Below are positions 1 through 4,907 of a DNA stretch of 6,217 bases, piece by piece (within the stretch, counting starts at the first letter, position 1; each line of letters starts with the position of its first letter). Location of the stretch: positions 1-6,217 of the forward strand of contig JACCSL010000838.1 in the NCBI GenBank assembly GCA_013812995.1, written 5' to 3'. Under the pieces are notes generated by a model. The model was given only the letters and a program-made list of their open reading frames with translations, did not search any database and was not told the origin of the DNA. The position numbers and the translations under genes were made by a program. The DNA comes from Ardenticatenales bacterium. Its GTDB lineage: Bacteria; Chloroflexota; Anaerolineae; Ardenticatenales; Ardenticatenaceae.

Positions 1-1
1 C

Positions 2-409
2 TTCTTGACCCTCTCGGGCTACTACAAGATGCAGACGGTGCTCGACAACCCTGGTGATGCGCGGGCACCCGGCTACCTCGCCACGGCCGCCTGGCTTCGC
101 GCAAATACCTCTCCCGCTGATCAGGTGGCCGTGGTAGAGATCGGCTATCTTGGCTACTTTACGGAGAACCGTATCGTGGACCTCGTGGGACTCGTGGAGC
201 CAGCCTTCACTGAAAATGGCTCTCATCTCGCGCTTAATCACAATTTCTGGCAGGCCGAGCCGGAGTATCTCCTCTACAGTAGCACCTTCGACTTTCTTCT
301 AGCCTCCATCCTCCAGGATTCACGCTTTGCCGCACGCTATCAGGCCGTGGCCGAGTTTCCCCGTCTCCCCGCCCCTCCTTTGATCCTGTACAGGCGTCTC
401 AGCGATTAG
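2..409 (+). CDS. C-terminal part of a probable membrane glycosyltransferase (GT39/ArnT-like), 5' end outside window
   Basis: This is an open frame entering from the left edge and ending at TAG 407-409, giving about 135 residues. The visible part is soluble and shows no clear membrane segment. It contains a segment reading roughly YLATAAWLRANTSPADQVAV, then EIGYLGYFTENRIVDLVGLV and later PEYLLYSS. This order (a WL..NTP-like stretch, then E-I-G-LGY, then D..GL, then a 'p-e-y-l-l' strand) is what I associate with the C-terminal extracytoplasmic domain of multi-pass GT39/ArnT-like lipid-linked sugar transferases in Chloroflexota. The catalytic N-terminal half is not in the window, so activity and substrate cannot be judged. 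A TTG at 5 is in frame but has no SD and is not a believable start. The 3' end overlaps the convergent minus-strand gene by 4 bases, with no terminator hairpin between them. Family assignment is inferred from motif style only. Confidence 0.72.
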   Translation, partial: FLTLSGYYKMQTVLDNPGDARAPGYLATAAWLRANTSPADQVAVVEIGYLGYFTENRIVDLVGLVEPAFTENGSHLALNHNFWQAEPEYLLYSSTFDFLLASILQDSRFAARYQAVAEFPRLPAPPLILYRRLSD

Positions 410-774
410 GCTGCCTGGGGCGATGGCAGGCTCTCCCCGACGGGAGCCACAGCCCACCCGGGGGCGAGGTGTCCCTCGACCAGCCGATAGCCATGCTCCA
501 GGCGCGGTAGGTAGCGGTTGAAGTAGAACTCATTGACCGCCTGATTGGGATCGTGGAAATCACGGTTGCTCCGTCCCCAGAGATGCTCCCACCAGCGCCA
601 GCCCCGCCACGGTTTTGGCCCGCCCCACTTGCTCCAGCGCATGTGGACATGCCAGGGGTGACCCCGCGAGGTTTTGGGAAAGGTGTGGGTCATCCATAGC
701 ATGTACCATGACCCATCCGGGTGCTCCAGGTAGGCATAGTAGGGCGGGGCCCCCGTTGTGATCTGCTTGCTCAT
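406..774 (-). CDS. Small tryptophan-rich protein, possibly WGR-like; function unknown
   Basis: This encodes 122 residues, from ATG (plus-strand CAT 772-774) to TAA at 406-408. The start is supported by the SD AAGGAGA six bases upstream and by a promoter candidate further back. The protein has 11 Trp in 122 residues, ten of them between positions 23 and 66, with W-rich stretches near 47-50 (WSKWG) and 56-66. There is no signal peptide or membrane segment. A literal WGR lies at 66-68. It is followed by F73, then A79 and F83, and a GY pair at 95-96, an order recalling the WGR domain (WGR...F...A..F...K..GY) of PARP-associated and MolR-type proteins. The spacing is not canonical, so WGR membership is only a guess. 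It is a complete, stand-alone gene convergent with the glycosyltransferase. The protein is otherwise unrecognised. Confidence 0.72.
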   Translation of the reverse strand: MSKQITTGAPPYYAYLEHPDGSWYMLWMTHTFPKTSRGHPWHVHMRWSKWGGPKPWRGWRWWEHLWGRSNRDFHDPNQAVNEFYFNRYLPRLEHGYRLVEGHLAPGWAVAPVGESLPSPQAA

Positions 775-780
775 CGTCGT

Positions 781-787
781 TCTCCTT
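781..787 (-). promoter_or_regulatory. Ribosome binding site of the Trp-rich gene
   Basis: Read on the minus strand the bases are AAGGAGA, six bases before the ATG at 774-772. This is a near-consensus SD. It fixes the start of the Trp-rich gene and argues against the overlapping minus-strand frame that begins near 805. Confidence 0.7.
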
Positions 788-804
788 ACGATTGCATTTT
801 AACA

Positions 805-833
805 ATTGTAGCAGAGTACTGCGACGATTTCAG
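805..833 (-). promoter_or_regulatory. Candidate sigma70-type promoter for the Trp-rich gene
   Basis: On the minus strand, CTGAAA (828-833, 4 of 6 to the -35 consensus) is followed after 17 bases by TACAAT (805-810, 5 of 6 to the -10 consensus). A TG one base before the -10 makes it an extended -10. Transcription would start near 798, giving a leader of about 24 bases that carries the SD. Spacing and direction fit the Trp-rich gene well. Confidence 0.5.
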
Positions 834-862
834 TGTAGAAGAACCCTTGGGCGAGGAAAGGG

Positions 863-899
863 CACGCAGATAAGTGGATTTTCACGCAGAGAAAAGTGG
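863..899. repeat. Imperfect direct repeat with CACGCAGA core, period 20
   Basis: CACGCAGA occurs at 863-870 and again at 883-890. Each copy is followed by an AGTGG (873-877 and 895-899). The second copy is preceded by TTTT. Short repeats of the ACGCAGAG kind are scattered in intergenic DNA of many environmental bacteria, so this may be one degenerate member of a dispersed family. That is from memory and cannot be tested inside this window. Confidence 0.45.
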
Positions 900-913
900 T
901 GTAGAGTAAGGGC

Positions 914-935
914 GGGGACAGAAGAGTCCCCTTTT
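914..935 (+). terminator. GGGGAC/GTCCCC hairpin followed by TTTT: terminator-like or REP-like element
   Basis: A perfect 6-bp stem (914-919 with 926-931) encloses the 6-base loop AGAAGA and is followed directly by TTTT (932-935). The shape is that of a plus-strand intrinsic terminator. However, no plus-strand gene lies just upstream: the nearest ends at 409, and a minus-strand gene lies between. It could end an unseen small transcript. It could also be a dispersed palindromic (REP-type) unit, a class in which GGGGACA...TGTCCCC stems are common. Confidence 0.4.
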
Positions 936-973
936 GATCCTTTCAGGATGAGTGACCGTCGCACTACTCACCC

Positions 974-989
974 AGAATGGCAACATTCT
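974..989 (+). other. Short hairpin with GCAA tetraloop in the lipoprotein leader
   Basis: AGAATG (974-979) and CATTCT (984-989) form a perfect 6-bp stem closed by GCAA, a GNRA-type tetraloop that is stable in RNA. It ends 62 bases before the lipoprotein ATG. It is followed by the 8-base palindrome GCTGCAGC (991-998). No known riboswitch or leader fold is recognised. I found no convincing -35/-10 pair for the lipoprotein between here and its SD, so whether this part is transcribed is unknown. Confidence 0.3.
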
Positions 990-1039
990 TGCTGCAGCTC
1001 GTCAGCCCATAGGGTCAGAAGTGTTTTTCATAAGACATT

Positions 1040-1046
1040 GGAGGAG
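1040..1046 (+). promoter_or_regulatory. Ribosome binding site of the lipoprotein gene
   Basis: GGAGGAG is separated by five A residues from the ATG at 1052. This is a strong SD. It fixes the start, which also gives a proper signal peptide with a positive n-region (R4, K5). Confidence 0.75.
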
Positions 1047-1051
1047 AAAAA

Positions 1052-2215
1052 ATGACTGTACGTAAACATCTGTTGCTGGTAGTAGTGCTTGTCGCAGCGC
1101 TACTCCTTGCGGCCTGCGGTGGTAGTGCTACCCCCGAGGCGGCCCCCACGACCGAACCTGCTGCCACGATTGAGCCTGTGGAGGCTCCCGCAATAGAGGC
1201 CACCGAAGAAGTAGAGCCCACCGAAGAAGTAGTAGAGCCCACTGAAGAAGCAGAGCCCACTGAAGAAGCAGACTCTACTGACGGAGAGGGCGCTGGTTTT
1301 GTCTCGATTGAAGATATTGAGGATATCAACAGCTTCAGCGTGAACATCACCATCGGCGCGTCCGGAGAGGCCTTTGAAGAAGGGGCATCTGCGTTCCCCG
1401 GTGGCGAGATTTCCATCACGGGCGAGTTTGTGAAGGAGCCCCTTGCCCAGCACTTCATGATGTCGCTGGGTGGCGAGGGCGAAGAAGCCATGCTTGGCAA
1501 CATCGAGGTGGTCCGCCTTGAGGATACGGTGTACACCAACTTTGCCGGGCAGTGGATCGAAGGCACCTCCGAGGACGCGCCGAACTTCAATGACTTCCTC
1601 TTCATCAAGCCCGAGGATCTGAACAAGCTTGAGAACCTTGAGGAAGTCGGCTCGGAAGATGTCAATGGCCGCAGCACCACGCACTATCGCGGGGACAAGG
1701 AAGATCTCGCGGAATTGGGTGACGAGGGTGCCGACATGAGCGAGGTCGAAGAGGCCCAGCTCGACGTTTGGATCGACGACGAGGCCGCGTTCGTCGTGAA
1801 GATGGAGATGGTTGCCTCCGGTACCGGCCTCAATGATGATGCGCCGGACGCCAATGGCGAAATCTCGATCAGTATGGAGTATGGCGATTTCAACGAGGAG
1901 TTCGATATTGAGGCTCCTGAGATCGAAACCACGGATATCAACGACCTGCTCGGTCTGACTGACTTCACGCTCCCCGAGGGCGCGAGCATCGACCTCTCCG
2001 CGCCCGGCTTTGTCCAGGCCACCGTGCCCATGGAACTTGCCGAGGCAAAGGCTTTCCTGGAGGAATCGCTCGCCGCATCCGGCTTCGAGCTGGACGCCGA
2101 TCTGAGCCTTCCCGATGCGGGTACCTACGTTTTCACCAGTGGTGATACGCAGCTCACCGTTATTCTGACGGAGCAGGACGGCAGCACCTCCATCATGATG
2201 ACTACCGAGGAATAA
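1052..2215 (+). CDS. Secreted lipoprotein with acidic repeat linker and LppX/LprG-like domain
   Basis: This encodes 387 residues. Residues 1-22 are a lipoprotein signal peptide: R4 and K5, a hydrophobic core at 7-19, and the lipobox L19-A20-A21-C22, so Cys22 should be lipidated and the protein anchored outside the cytoplasmic membrane. Residues 23-82 form a disordered Pro/Thr/Glu/Ala linker with a repeated PTEE(V/A)E unit (50-74). Residues 83 to about 290 alternate short beta-type strands and include a 'vY.n..gqW' segment, a 'G...v.G...thY' segment and a 'lDVWIDdea' strand. This order resembles the LppX/LprG/LolA-like lipid-binding fold, an inference from pattern. Residues about 303-387 look like a separate small alpha/beta domain (PGFVQATVP, a helix AEAKAFLEESL, then TYVF and TQLTVILTE strands). 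The protein is strongly acidic. The gene appears monocistronic, closed by a terminator 20 bases after the stop. Cargo or partner is unknown. One ATA codon is used (I48). Confidence 0.88.
   Translation: MTVRKHLLLVVVLVAALLLAACGGSATPEAAPTTEPAATIEPVEAPAIEATEEVEPTEEVVEPTEEAEPTEEADSTDGEGAGFVSIEDIEDINSFSVNITIGASGEAFEEGASAFPGGEISITGEFVKEPLAQHFMMSLGGEGEEAMLGNIEVVRLEDTVYTNFAGQWIEGTSEDAPNFNDFLFIKPEDLNKLENLEEVGSEDVNGRSTTHYRGDKEDLAELGDEGADMSEVEEAQLDVWIDDEAAFVVKMEMVASGTGLNDDAPDANGEISISMEYGDFNEEFDIEAPEIETTDINDLLGLTDFTLPEGASIDLSAPGFVQATVPMELAEAKAFLEESLAASGFELDADLSLPDAGTYVFTSGDTQLTVILTEQDGSTSIMMTTEE
1199..1273 (+). repeat. Four-unit tandem repeat within the lipoprotein linker
   Basis: There are four consecutive units of the form CCCAC(C/T)GAAGAAG(T/C)AGAG at 1199-1216, 1217-1237, 1238-1255 and 1256-1273, with lengths 18, 21, 18 and 18. 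The second unit carries an extra GTA codon. The frame is kept throughout, encoding ATEEVE, PTEEVVE, PTEEAE and PTEEAD. Units 3 and 4 differ at a single base, which points to recent duplication or slippage. Confidence 0.85.
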
Positions 2216-2234
2216 GGTCAACTTTCCCCCTCTG

Positions 2235-2262
2235 AAGGCCCGCCCCTTGCGGCGGGCCTTTT
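2235..2262 (+). terminator. Strong intrinsic terminator after the lipoprotein gene
   Basis: A perfect 10-bp stem pairs AAGGCCCGCC (2235-2244) with GGCGGGCCTT (2251-2260) across a 6-base loop. It runs into TTTT (2259-2262), and a further T-rich stretch follows to 2273. It lies 20 bases after the lipoprotein stop codon. The first strand begins with AA, so a weaker mirror terminator on the minus strand is possible, but no minus-strand gene nearby needs one. Confidence 0.9.
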
Positions 2263-2273
2263 CATCTCTTTTT

Positions 2274-2294
2274 CAAGGAGCCCCCTTGCTTTTT
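2274..2294 (+). terminator. Possible secondary weak terminator hairpin
   Basis: CAAGG (2274-2278) pairs with CCTTG (2284-2288) across a 5-base loop, followed by C and then five T residues (2290-2294). The stem is only 5 bp. It sits 12 bases downstream of the main terminator, so it may be a backup or chance. Confidence 0.25.
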
Positions 2295-2320
2295 CCAGGC
2301 AGCGGATATAGGGTTATAAC
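2292..2320 (+). promoter_or_regulatory. Candidate sigma70-type promoter for the hom-tilS unit
   Basis: TTTCCA (2292-2297, 4 of 6 to -35) is followed after 17 bases by TATAAC (2315-2320, 5 of 6 to -10). The predicted start, near 2327, gives a leader of about 29 bases before the homoserine dehydrogenase ATG. It lies downstream of the lipoprotein terminator, where a new promoter is expected. The -10 sits inside a 12-bp palindrome. Confidence 0.45.
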
Positions 2321-2322
2321 CC
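2311..2322. promoter_or_regulatory. Perfect 12-bp palindrome overlapping the -10: possible operator
   Basis: GGGTTATAACCC is its own reverse complement and covers the proposed -10 hexamer of the hom-tilS promoter. Its position would suit a dimeric repressor. A perfect 12-bp palindrome is expected about once or twice by chance in a window this size, so position is the main argument. Confidence 0.3.
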
Positions 2323-2355
2323 CAGGGTGGCTATTCCTCCAGAGGCGATTGTTCA

Positions 2356-3399
2356 ATGGAACAAGTTGACATCTTTTTGCATGGTGTCGGCCATGTAGGT
2401 CGCCTGCTCCTCATGCTCATTGAGCGGCAAGCCGAGCTGCTAGCGGCCCGCCACGGCCTTCGCCTGCGTGTGGTGGGTGCCGTTGATTCGCGCGGGGGTC
2501 TCTTCGTCCCCGAAGGCATTGCGCCATCCGCTCTGCTGGATGCCAAGCGAACGCAGGGAAGTGTCGCGGCCTTGCCTGGCGGCGTCGAGGGCCTCACGGC
2601 GGTGGATTGTCTCCAACAGGCCCAAACGCCCTTAACCCTGCTGGAGAGCACCCTGGTCGAGTTAGAGACGGGCGGGCCGGGGCTCCTAGCCATGCGCGCA
2701 GCGCTTCAGCAGGGGCACTCCGTAGTAAGTGCCAACAAGGGACCGCTGGTGCTGGCCTTCGCAGAGCTGGAGGCGCTGGCCGCCCACCATGGGGGCGGGT
2801 TGGCCTACAGTGCCACTGTCTGCGGCGGGCTGCCAGCGGTCAACATGGGTCGTTACGACCTGGCCCACGCAACGATCCTACAGTTGGAAGGCGTTGTCAA
2901 CAGCACTACCAACTACATCCTGAGCGAGATGGAGCAGGGGCGGGATTTCGCGGTGGCACTCCAGAAAGCGCAGGCCGATGGCATCGCCGAGGCAGACCCC
3001 ACGCTGGATGTCAGCGGGTGGGATGCGGCCAACAAGCTGATTATTCTGGCAAACAGCGTGCTCCGTCAGTCGGCCACCGCTACGGATGTGACGGTCTGTG
3101 GCATCGAGGCCATCACCGCTGCCCAGCTGCAAGAGGCGGCGCAGGCCGGAACGCGGATCAAACTCGTTGCATCGGCCAAGCGCGACGAGGGGGGCCACTA
3201 TCGCCTCTCCGTCGAGCCGCGCGCCCTTCCTATGACGCACCCGCTCGCCACGATGCAAGGCCATCAGATGGGGTTATGGGTGGAGAGTGACATCAATGGC
3301 ACGATCTTTCTGACCATCATTGAGGAAACCCCTGAGCCTACCGCTGCTGCCATGCTACGCGACATCGTGCTGCTGACTCGGGGAAGGCGCGGCTGGTAA
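2356..3399 (+). CDS. hom: Homoserine dehydrogenase (EC 1.1.1.3), short form without ACT domain
   Basis: This encodes 347 residues. It reduces aspartate-semialdehyde to homoserine with NAD(P)H in the cytoplasm, the branch point to Thr, Met and Ile. Residues 8-15 (LHGVGHVG) are the Rossmann dinucleotide loop of the N-terminal domain (about 1-135). SANKGPL (125-131) carries the conserved Lys128. Residues 149-160 contain the CGGLP turn, 182-187 read NSTTNY, and E212-A-D-P-T is the family EADP motif. E212, D223 and K227 match the catalytic Glu, Asp and Lys known from the yeast enzyme. The protein ends soon after the catalytic domain. Forms with a C-terminal regulatory ACT domain run to roughly 400-440 residues, so allosteric control by threonine through ACT is not expected. 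ATG 2356 has a modest SD (AGAGG, 2341-2345) at 10 bases. It is followed at once by tilS and shares its stop codon with the tilS SD. Confidence 0.95.
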   Translation: MEQVDIFLHGVGHVGRLLLMLIERQAELLAARHGLRLRVVGAVDSRGGLFVPEGIAPSALLDAKRTQGSVAALPGGVEGLTAVDCLQQAQTPLTLLESTLVELETGGPGLLAMRAALQQGHSVVSANKGPLVLAFAELEALAAHHGGGLAYSATVCGGLPAVNMGRYDLAHATILQLEGVVNSTTNYILSEMEQGRDFAVALQKAQADGIAEADPTLDVSGWDAANKLIILANSVLRQSATATDVTVCGIEAITAAQLQEAAQAGTRIKLVASAKRDEGGHYRLSVEPRALPMTHPLATMQGHQMGLWVESDINGTIFLTIIEETPEPTAAAMLRDIVLLTRGRRGW

Positions 3400-3406
3400 G
3401 GAGGTG
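3397..3406 (+). promoter_or_regulatory. Near-perfect ribosome binding site of tilS, overlapping the hom stop codon
   Basis: TAAGGAGGTG is complementary over all ten bases to the usual bacterial 16S 3' end (CACCTCCTTA). Its first three bases are the hom stop codon. The GGAGG core ends four bases before TTG 3409. No in-frame ATG exists near the TilS N-terminus, so this site decides for the TTG start. Confidence 0.8.
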
Positions 3407-3408
3407 GG

Positions 3409-4851
3409 TTGGACGCACAAGCGGCATGGTTGGAGAGACTGCGACACGCGGTGGAGGCCGGGCCGGGCGTCGGAAGTACACTCCTGGTGGCGGTCAGCGG
3501 CGGGGGTGACTCGGTCGCGCTGTTACATGGGCTGGTTCGCCTGCGTGAGTCTCTGGCGTTGCGTCTGGTGGTGGCCCACCTGGACCATGCTCTCCGCCCC
3601 GAGAGTGGGACTGATGCCGCCTTCGTGGGCCATCTCTCTCTTTCTCTGGGTCTTCAGTGCCTGCGAGAGCGGCGGGAGGTGGCCGCGATTGCCGAGCGCG
3701 AGGGTCGAAATCTGGAGGATACCGCACGACGCACCCGCTACGCTCTTCTGGAAAGCGCGGCCCGGGCGGTCCATGCCAACGCCATTGCTCTGGCCCACAC
3801 CGCTGATGACCAGGCTGAGACAATGATCATGCACCTACTGCGCGGCGCGGGGCTAGATGGGCTCAAGGGGATGACCCTGCTGGCCCCTTCCCCGCTTCCC
3901 GAGGCACGCACACCGCTCTTCCGCCCCCTGCTCTTCATCGAGCGGGCTGCGCTGCGGGAGTGGCTCACGCTTCAGAACCTGCTCTGGCAAGAGGATGCCA
4001 CCAACGAGGAGCTATCCCGCCTGCGCAACCGGGTACGCCATCGGATTCTGCCCTTCTTAGAAGAGGAGCGCCCAGGGCTCCGCACGCGGCTGGCACGCAC
4101 CGCCCAGAGTCTGTCTGCGGATCATGCGTGGTTGGAAGATGAGACCCAGAGGGCCTGGCAGCGCCTTGCCAAACTCAGGGAAGGCTCTGTCGAGTTCCCG
4201 CGTCGCTCCTTCCTGACGCTGCCCATACCCCTCCAACGACGCCTGCTGCGCCGCGCGTTCTTTCAGCTTCATCCTACCACCCGTGATCTTTCCTTCGAGC
4301 AGGTGGAGCAGGCGCTTGCGCTCGCGGCGCGCGGGGTGTCCGGGGCGCGCGCGACCCTGCCCGATCATGATTTTCTTACCGTCGAGCAGGAGACATTGGT
4401 CGTTGGAAAGGAAGCCGTCTCGCGTGCAACATCCTACCTAGCTGAGCCTCTTCTGCTTCCTCGCGCGGGACGGGTTGAAACTGGAAGATTGACCGTAACA
4501 GTTAAAGAAGTCGGGCGCGAGGCACTGCCAGGAGCCTGGAACGCATTTCCTGCCAGTGTCGCCCTACTTGATCGCGAGGGGCTCCAGTGGCCATTATTCC
4601 TACGCTCCCCCAGGCCAGAGGAGCGCTGGTTGCCTCTGGGTCTGGCGGGCCAATCGGTTCAGCTAAAAGAGTGGATGGCGAAGAAAAAGGTTCCCCTCGC
4701 CCAGCGCGACTACCTGCCCCTGCTAGTGGATGGCGAAGATCAGGTGCTGTGGGTCGTAGGCTGGCAGGTCGGAGAGGTCGCGCGGGTCCGGCCAACCAGT
4801 GAGCGGTTGTTATACGTTGCCGTGGAACCGACGGCTGCCGAAGGGGGCTAG
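3409..4851 (+). CDS. tilS: tRNA(Ile)-lysidine synthetase
   Basis: This encodes 480 residues from a TTG start, a normal length for a full TilS. The enzyme uses ATP to join lysine to C34 of tRNA-Ile(CAU), making lysidine. The tRNA then reads AUA and accepts isoleucine instead of methionine. S30-GGGD-S35 is the PP-loop that binds ATP. AHLDHALRPES (56-66), the N..ED.AR..RY stretch (101-111), HTADDQAET (130-138) and RGAGLDGLKGM (145-155) are the N-terminal domain signatures. E195-D-A-T-N and R206-N-R-V-R follow. After the linker domain, residues about 398-470 (LRSPRPEERWLPLG, then K..W..KKKVP...R, then a vlWVvGW strand) match the TilS C-terminal tRNA-binding domain. No domain is broken. The gene begins 9 bases after hom with a shared stop/SD, so coupling is likely. 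It contains an ATA codon itself near 4226. The gene is normally essential. Confidence 0.96.
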   Translation: MDAQAAWLERLRHAVEAGPGVGSTLLVAVSGGGDSVALLHGLVRLRESLALRLVVAHLDHALRPESGTDAAFVGHLSLSLGLQCLRERREVAAIAEREGRNLEDTARRTRYALLESAARAVHANAIALAHTADDQAETMIMHLLRGAGLDGLKGMTLLAPSPLPEARTPLFRPLLFIERAALREWLTLQNLLWQEDATNEELSRLRNRVRHRILPFLEEERPGLRTRLARTAQSLSADHAWLEDETQRAWQRLAKLREGSVEFPRRSFLTLPIPLQRRLLRRAFFQLHPTTRDLSFEQVEQALALAARGVSGARATLPDHDFLTVEQETLVVGKEAVSRATSYLAEPLLLPRAGRVETGRLTVTVKEVGREALPGAWNAFPASVALLDREGLQWPLFLRSPRPEERWLPLGLAGQSVQLKEWMAKKKVPLAQRDYLPLLVDGEDQVLWVVGWQVGEVARVRPTSERLLYVAVEPTAAEGG

Positions 4852-4894
4852 CACGGTTCTTGTTTTAACTCTTCAATCGACTGTTATCGTGAGT

Positions 4895-4902
4895 AAAAGA
4901 GG
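4895..4902 (+). promoter_or_regulatory. Ribosome binding site of the DUF2270 gene
   Basis: AAAAGAGG lies five bases before ATG 4908 and supports that start. The upstream gap holds only a poor promoter match (TTGTTT 4860-4865, 16 bases, TGTTAT 4882-4887), so read-through from hom-tilS is at least as likely. Confidence 0.6.
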
Positions 4903-4907
4903 TTCTC

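Noticed and set aside
413..431. GCCTG/CAGGC inverted repeat just after the glycosyltransferase stop
   Set aside because: It has a short stem, a 9-base loop and no T-tract, and lies in the coding sequence of the convergent gene.
560..805. Minus-strand frame overlapping the Trp-rich gene
   Set aside because: Its start lies in the proposed -10 of the Trp-rich gene and it has no SD of its own, whereas the 774 start has AAGGAGA at good spacing.
792..1055. Plus-strand frame of 87 codons upstream of the lipoprotein
   Set aside because: It has no SD, its Arg/Ser/Cys-rich composition looks random, and it runs through the repeat, both hairpins and the lipoprotein start.
1015..1680. Second minus-strand frame (221 codons) over the lipoprotein 5' half
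   Set aside because: The product is almost entirely Ser/Ala/Val/Gly, as expected from the antisense of the PTEE repeat and GC-rich codons. It also overlaps the SD and leader of the real gene.
1100..2221. Long minus-strand frame (373 codons) opposite the lipoprotein gene
   Set aside because: The opposite strand carries a clear signal peptide, SD and terminator. The antisense protein is low in complexity in the repeat region, matches no known family and has no convincing SD.
2607..3290. Plus-strand frame of 227 codons inside hom
   Set aside because: It is an out-of-frame shadow of a gene with all homoserine dehydrogenase motifs. Its Gly/Arg/Ala-rich product matches nothing.
4825..4865. GAACCG/CGGTTC inverted repeat with TTGTTTT after tilS
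   Set aside because: The stem is 6 bp with a 23-base loop and the T-tract is interrupted. It is too weak to call a terminator, so tilS and the DUF2270 gene may still be co-transcribed.
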